NCBI GenBank assembly: GCA_023142975.1
Contig: JAGLIN010000079.1
Span: 1 to 8,136 of the forward strand
Length of the DNA: 8,136 nt
DNA from: Candidatus Parcubacteria bacterium
GTDB taxonomy: Bacteria; Patescibacteriota; Minisyncoccia; JAHIHE01; JAGLIN01
Reading direction: 5' to 3'
Part shown: positions 6,310 through 8,136 of the stretch, in pieces
Numbering within the stretch: position 1 is the stretch's first letter
Layout: each line of letters opens with the position of its first letter
Made by a program: the position numbers and the translations under genes
Notes under the pieces: model-generated
What the model saw: the letters and a program-made list of their open reading frames with translations, nothing else
Told to the model about the DNA's origin: nothing
The model's database searches: none

Positions 6310-6392
6310 CGCAACTGCTTTGACTATCGACCTTTATTTTGTTTGTAAATAATATACAAACAAAATTATTGTTTGCCAACCGCAACTGCTTT
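6310..6392. repeat. 12-bp direct repeats flanking a hairpin in the khpA leader
   Basis: CGCAACTGCTTT occurs at 6310-6321 and again at 6381-6392. In the khpA mRNA sense both read AAAGCAGTTGCG. Between them lies the hairpin at 6336-6366. Such paired identical segments in a leader could be protein-binding sites or the trace of a small duplication. Confidence 0.6.
6336..6366 (-). promoter_or_regulatory. Hairpin in the khpA 5' leader
   Basis: ATTTTGTTTGTA (6336-6347) and TACAAACAAAAT (6355-6366) form a perfect 12-bp stem with a 7-nt loop. On the - strand no U tract follows, so it is not a standard terminator for rpsP. Further small stems lie nearer the khpA start (GCTAT 6250-6254 with ATAGC 6258-6262, inside TCTAAAC 6233-6239 with GTTTAGA 6271-6277), so the whole leader appears structured. 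It matches no riboswitch class I know. Confidence 0.5.
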
Positions 6393-6396
6393 CATA

Positions 6397-6424
6397 ATTA
6401 TATAATAGCGTTTTAAATTGTCAA
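6397..6424 (-). promoter_or_regulatory. Near-consensus sigma70 promoter of khpA
   Basis: On the - strand TTGACA (6424-6419) and TATAAT (6402-6397) are both perfect hexamers with 16 bp between them. The predicted start is at about 6390, which gives a leader of about 178 nt before the khpA ATG. The promoter lies 5 bp beyond the rpsP stop, so khpA can be expressed independently of rpsP. Confidence 0.75.
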
Positions 6425-6428
6425 CATT

Positions 6429-6866
6429 TTATTTTTTCCCTTCTGCTTTTATTTCTTCCTTTTTTGGACTTACAGACTCTACGACTTCTTTTCCCTCCGA
6501 TTTATTTTCCTCTGGTTTTACTTCCTCTTTTTTCTCTATCTTCACAGGTTCCGCAACTTTCTTTTCTGCAACTTTCTCTTCTTTTTTATCTCCTTTTTTC
6601 TTCTTCGGTTTCCATGAAGTTACTTTTTTCCCTTTGATAATTCCCGCATCAACCAAAAAATTATGGATCGTCGCAGACGGTTTCGCGCCTTTGGAAATCC
6701 AATATTCTATTCTTTCTTGTTTAAAAAATTTCTCTTTAGTGTGCGGATTATAATGCCCCAAAATCTCAATAAACTTTCCCGTCGGCGCTCGATGCCCGTC
6801 GGCAACAGTTATTCTAAACTGGGCCTTATTTTTCTTTCCAACCCGACTTAATCTTATTCTAAGCAT
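6429..6866 (-). CDS. rpsP: Small ribosomal subunit protein bS16, with Lys/Glu-rich C-terminal tail
   Basis: bS16 is a 30S assembly and structural protein that binds 16S rRNA. Residues 1-85 are a full, typical S16: MLRIRLSRVGKKNKAQFRI, VADGHRAPTGKFIEILGHYNP, the helix RIEYWISKGAKPSATIHNFL (52-71) and AGIIKG (74-79). Residues 86-145 are a low-complexity tail of Lys, Glu, Val and Pro (for example KKKKGDKKEEKVAEKKVAEP), about 60 residues more than the ~80-90 of most homologues. Such tails are common on ribosomal proteins of CPR bacteria. The start matches the family N-terminus, and CGAGAA upstream is at best a weak ribosome-binding site. A promoter lies about 40-70 bp upstream; khpA follows on the same strand. 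Confidence 0.97.
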   Translation of the reverse strand: MLRIRLSRVGKKNKAQFRITVADGHRAPTGKFIEILGHYNPHTKEKFFKQERIEYWISKGAKPSATIHNFLVDAGIIKGKKVTSWKPKKKKGDKKEEKVAEKKVAEPVKIEKKEEVKPEENKSEGKEVVESVSPKKEEIKAEGKK

Positions 6867-6906
6867 AATACATTTCTCGTTAGCTTGTTAATCAAATCAC
6901 TTCTGT

Positions 6907-6935
6907 AGTGTAGTTTACATTTTGATTTGTGTCAA
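6907..6935 (-). promoter_or_regulatory. Sigma70-type promoter of rpsP
   Basis: On the - strand a perfect TTGACA (6935-6930) is followed after 17 bp by TACACT (6912-6907). The predicted start is at about 6900, giving a leader of about 34 nt. The promoter lies just downstream of the ndk stop at 6950, and no terminator is visible between them, so ndk read-through may add to it. Confidence 0.65.
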
Positions 6936-6949
6936 CCATGAATACAACT

Positions 6950-7558
6950 CTACTCTAAAATCCCATCCAAATTTACATCATATATAATTTGTTCCTGGAC
7001 CAAGCGATAATCAATAATTTCGTCTTTTTTAAACCAATGATTAATTTCCATTTCGGCCTCCTCTACTGATCCAGACGCGTGAATTAAATTTCTAACCGCT
7101 CTTTTGTCGTTGTCAGATATTTGATATGAATCCAAAACAAAATCCCCGCGAATTGTTCCCACATCGGATGTAAGAGGTTCTGTTCCGCCAGTTATTTTCC
7201 TGACAATTTTTACCGCGTGAGCTCCCTCCCAAATCATCACAATTATAGGACCGCTGGTCATATATTTTTTAAGATTTTCCAAAATTACAGCTGTAATTTC
7301 TAAGGGATCTTCTGATGGCGGTTTTAATCCTTTCTTTTCATAAGACGCAATTGTCTTTTCTCCTGTAACTCTCCGCCAATTTGGATCAAGCGTATAATGT
7401 TTTTCTATATGATCTTCGGAAGAAACAACTGTTTTTACCGCCACAAGTTTAAGCCCAGTTCTTTCATAACGTTTAATAATCTCTCCGATCAATGTTCTTT
7501 GAATTCCATCCGGCTTAATAATTATCAAAGTTCTTTCTTTCTTAAGATGCGTTTCCAT
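6950..7558 (-). CDS. ndk: Nucleoside diphosphate kinase, long form with an internal insertion
   Basis: NDK transfers the gamma-phosphate of ATP to NDPs through a phosphohistidine, balancing NTP and dNTP pools in the cytosol. Motifs are TLIIIKPDGIQR (10-21, with the nucleotide-contacting Lys15), IGEIIKRYERTGLKLVA (24-40), YMTSGPIIVMIWEGAHAV (99-116), GTIRGDF (134-140) and the active-site NLIHASGSVEEAEMEI (157-172), with catalytic His160. At 202 residues it exceeds the usual 130-155. About 30 extra residues lie between HY (54-55) and the YMTSGP strand (DPNWRRVTGEKTIASYEKKG and following), and the C-terminus past 172 is extended by about 25. An internal segment of this kind occurs in other CPR-type NDKs, so it is likely ancestral. 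The start suits the family; no Shine-Dalgarno site is evident. Confidence 0.96.
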   Translation of the reverse strand: METHLKKERTLIIIKPDGIQRTLIGEIIKRYERTGLKLVAVKTVVSSEDHIEKHYTLDPNWRRVTGEKTIASYEKKGLKPPSEDPLEITAVILENLKKYMTSGPIIVMIWEGAHAVKIVRKITGGTEPLTSDVGTIRGDFVLDSYQISDNDKRAVRNLIHASGSVEEAEMEINHWFKKDEIIDYRLVQEQIIYDVNLDGILE

Positions 7559-7588
7559 AATTTTTAAAAATTAATTAATTATAGTCTC

Positions 7589-7617
7589 TTTATATCACAG
7601 TTTCTGCGATTAGGCAA
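7589..7617 (-). promoter_or_regulatory. Possible ndk promoter
   Basis: On the - strand TTGCCT (7617-7612, four of six consensus bases) is followed after 17 bp by TATAAA (7594-7589). The predicted start is at about 7582, some 24 nt before the ndk ATG. A perfect TATAAT at 7583-7578 has no acceptable -35. The candidate starts just inside the end of repeat copy 4. Confidence 0.4.
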
Positions 7618-7620
7618 TGC

Positions 7621-7794
7621 TTTTGTCATTCCCGCGGAGGCGGGAATCCAGATGAAATTTCATAAACATTATTTTTAAAATAAAATTTTTGCAAACAAAT
7701 TAATAATAACATTTTTTTGATATTTCAACTGCCAAACAATATTTATGTCCTGATGATATTTCTCTGGATTCCCTTCTTCAAGGGAATGACAAAA
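7621..7794. repeat. Palindromic intergenic repeat, copy 4 (32-bp terminal inverted repeats, each a hairpin)
   Basis: The 174-bp element has ends TTTTGTCATTCCC (7621-7633) and GGGAATGACAAAA (7782-7794). The inverted similarity continues for 32 bp, to GGGAATCCAGA (7642-7652) and TCTGGATTCCC (7763-7773). Each end folds as an 8-bp hairpin with a 4-nt loop: ATTCCCGC-GGAG-GCGGGAAT on the left and ATTCCCTT-CTTC-AAGGGAAT on the right. The differences between the two ends are paired within the stems. The middle (about 7653-7762) is AT-rich and codes for nothing. Most of the 290-bp ndk-comEC gap is this element. Confidence 0.8.
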
Positions 7795-7822
7795 ATAAAT
7801 ATTTTTTTTGAAAAATGCTCTC

Positions 7823-7868
7823 GGACTAAAGTCCTCTCTCCAGCATCCTAATATCCTAATATCCAATC
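7823..7868. repeat. GGACTAAAGTCC palindrome and 8-bp tandem repeat at the comEC 3' end
   Basis: GGACT-AA-AGTCC (7823-7834) is a perfect small palindrome. After 10 bp it is followed by ATCCTAAT, ATCCTAAT and ATCCAATC (7845-7868). The tandem units run across the comEC stop codon (7848-7850) and encode its last residues, so the gene's extreme 3' end has been altered or built by the repeat. Confidence 0.5.
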
Positions 7869-8114
7869 CCCCATTTCATCCGTCCGGAAAATTTCAATAC
7901 TCATATTTTTTAACCGATTTAGTAATTCGGTAGCAGGATGTCCGTAATTATTTTTACCAACAGAAATTATCGCTTTTTCTGGTTTGACTGATTTCAAAAA
8001 TTCATTAGAGGTTCCATATTTGCTTCCATGATGCGAGACCTTTAATATTTTTGCTTTCAAATTTATGTTTTGAGATATTAAATCATTTTCTACCGGAAAA
8101 CCAGCATCGCCAGT
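7848..8114 (-). CDS. comEC: ComEC/Rec2-type metallo-beta-lactamase-fold domain, C-terminal fragment
   Basis: This is the last 88 residues of a ComEC/Rec2-like protein. Full-length ComEC is a membrane channel for DNA uptake with a C-terminal metallo-hydrolase domain, but a free-standing ComEC-like MBL hydrolase is equally possible from this piece. Visible motifs are TGDAG at the left edge of the fragment, the metal-site-region LKVSHHGSKYGTS, then PEKAIISVGKNNYGHP and EIFRTDEMGDWIL. Upstream of the TGD the frame stays open only to 8132 (GLCNKA, then a TAG at 8135-8133). Those residues do not resemble the hydrophobic strand expected before TGD. Homology thus stops exactly where an IS-like terminus begins at 8115. 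The gene is probably interrupted, and an internal TTG at 8060 would not give a working enzyme. Confidence 0.75.
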   Translation of the reverse strand, partial: TGDAGFPVENDLISQNINLKAKILKVSHHGSKYGTSNEFLKSVKPEKAIISVGKNNYGHPATELLNRLKNMSIEIFRTDEMGDWILGY

Positions 8115-8136
8115 GGCTTTGTTGCATAAACCCTAA
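8115..8136. mobile_element. Probable insertion-sequence terminus (IS5-like end), cut by the window edge
   Basis: GGCTTTGTTGCATAAACCC resembles the terminal inverted repeats of IS5-family elements, whose ends commonly begin GGCTTTGTTGC. It starts exactly where ComEC homology breaks. Only 22 bp are present, with no transposase and no target duplication to inspect, so this is recognition by resemblance. An assembly junction at a repeated IS is the main alternative. Confidence 0.4.

Noticed and set aside
6213..6390. Known riboswitch or ribosomal-protein leader in the khpA 5' region
   Set aside because: Hairpins are present, but I could match none to a known class, so it is listed only as a structured leader.
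6366..6395. Nine-codon upstream ORF (MKAVAVGKQ) on the - strand before khpA
   Set aside because: Its ATG lies between the -10 and the predicted start site of the khpA promoter, so it would be absent from that transcript. It also has no ribosome-binding site.
6418..6753. 111-aa + strand frame over rpsP, and + strand frames at 5977-6290 and 6663-6851
   Set aside because: They are antisense shadows of rpsP and khpA. The Phe/Ser-rich composition is the complement of the Lys/Glu-rich S16 tail.
7675..7866. 63-aa open frame on the - strand between ndk and comEC
   Set aside because: Its sequence (CHSLEEGNPE and the like) is translation of repeat copy 4 and the GGACTAAAGTCC palindrome. It also overlaps the comEC 3' end.
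412..8136. Alternative genetic code (TGA read as Gly or Trp), as in some CPR lineages
   Set aside because: All conserved genes read through with standard codons, Trp and Gly are encoded normally, and no in-frame TGA occurs in them. Stops are TAA or TAG; the absence of TGA stops in so few genes proves nothing.

Overview
This is an AT-rich bacterial chromosomal window (roughly one third G+C by eye). It carries seven complete genes or gene candidates, plus the 3' end of an eighth. The proteins look like those of Patescibacteria (Candidate Phyla Radiation), probably a Parcubacteria-type lineage. The reasons are a very short SMC, an S16 with a Lys/Glu-rich tail, a nucleoside diphosphate kinase with an extra ~30-40 residue segment, a KhpA-type KH protein beside rpsP, mostly weak Shine-Dalgarno sites, and abundant palindromic intergenic repeats. 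This placement is inference from protein character, not from a search. All stops are TAA or TAG and no in-frame TGA interrupts a conserved gene, so nothing suggests recoding.

Left half, + strand. A repeat-rich leader (1-411) ends in a good sigma70-type promoter (354-382). It is followed by smc (412-2676, 754 aa, no recognisable hinge), a 143-bp palindromic repeat starting at the base after the smc stop, gpmI (2847-4424, glycolytic phosphoglycerate mutase), and a small two-helix membrane protein (4446-4655) that probably shares the gpmI transcript. A third repeat fills the gap to the convergent trmD.

Right half, mostly - strand. Read right to left: a ComEC/Rec2-type metallo-hydrolase C-terminus (7848-8114), cut at its conserved TGD motif by what looks like an insertion-sequence end; a 174-bp repeat element; ndk; rpsP; khpA; trmD. 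rpsP, khpA and trmD are neighbours in the ribosome/tRNA maturation operon of many bacteria (S16, KH RNA-binding protein, tRNA m1G37 methyltransferase). rimM and rplS, often found there, are absent. Separate promoters are visible for ndk (weak), rpsP and khpA (near consensus). Between khpA and trmD sits an 84-aa membrane-protein gene on the opposite strand. It has a near-perfect promoter, the only strong Shine-Dalgarno site in the window and its own terminators, so it reads as a self-contained cassette splitting the operon.

The most unusual features are (1) the hinge-less, short-armed SMC; (2) a family of four intergenic elements all bounded by TGTCAT...ATGACA, two of which show compensatory changes in terminal hairpins; (3) the oppositely oriented cassette inside the rpsP-khpA-trmD block; (4) a heptanucleotide repeat that has become coding sequence inside trmD; and (5) a probable IS junction in comEC at the right edge.
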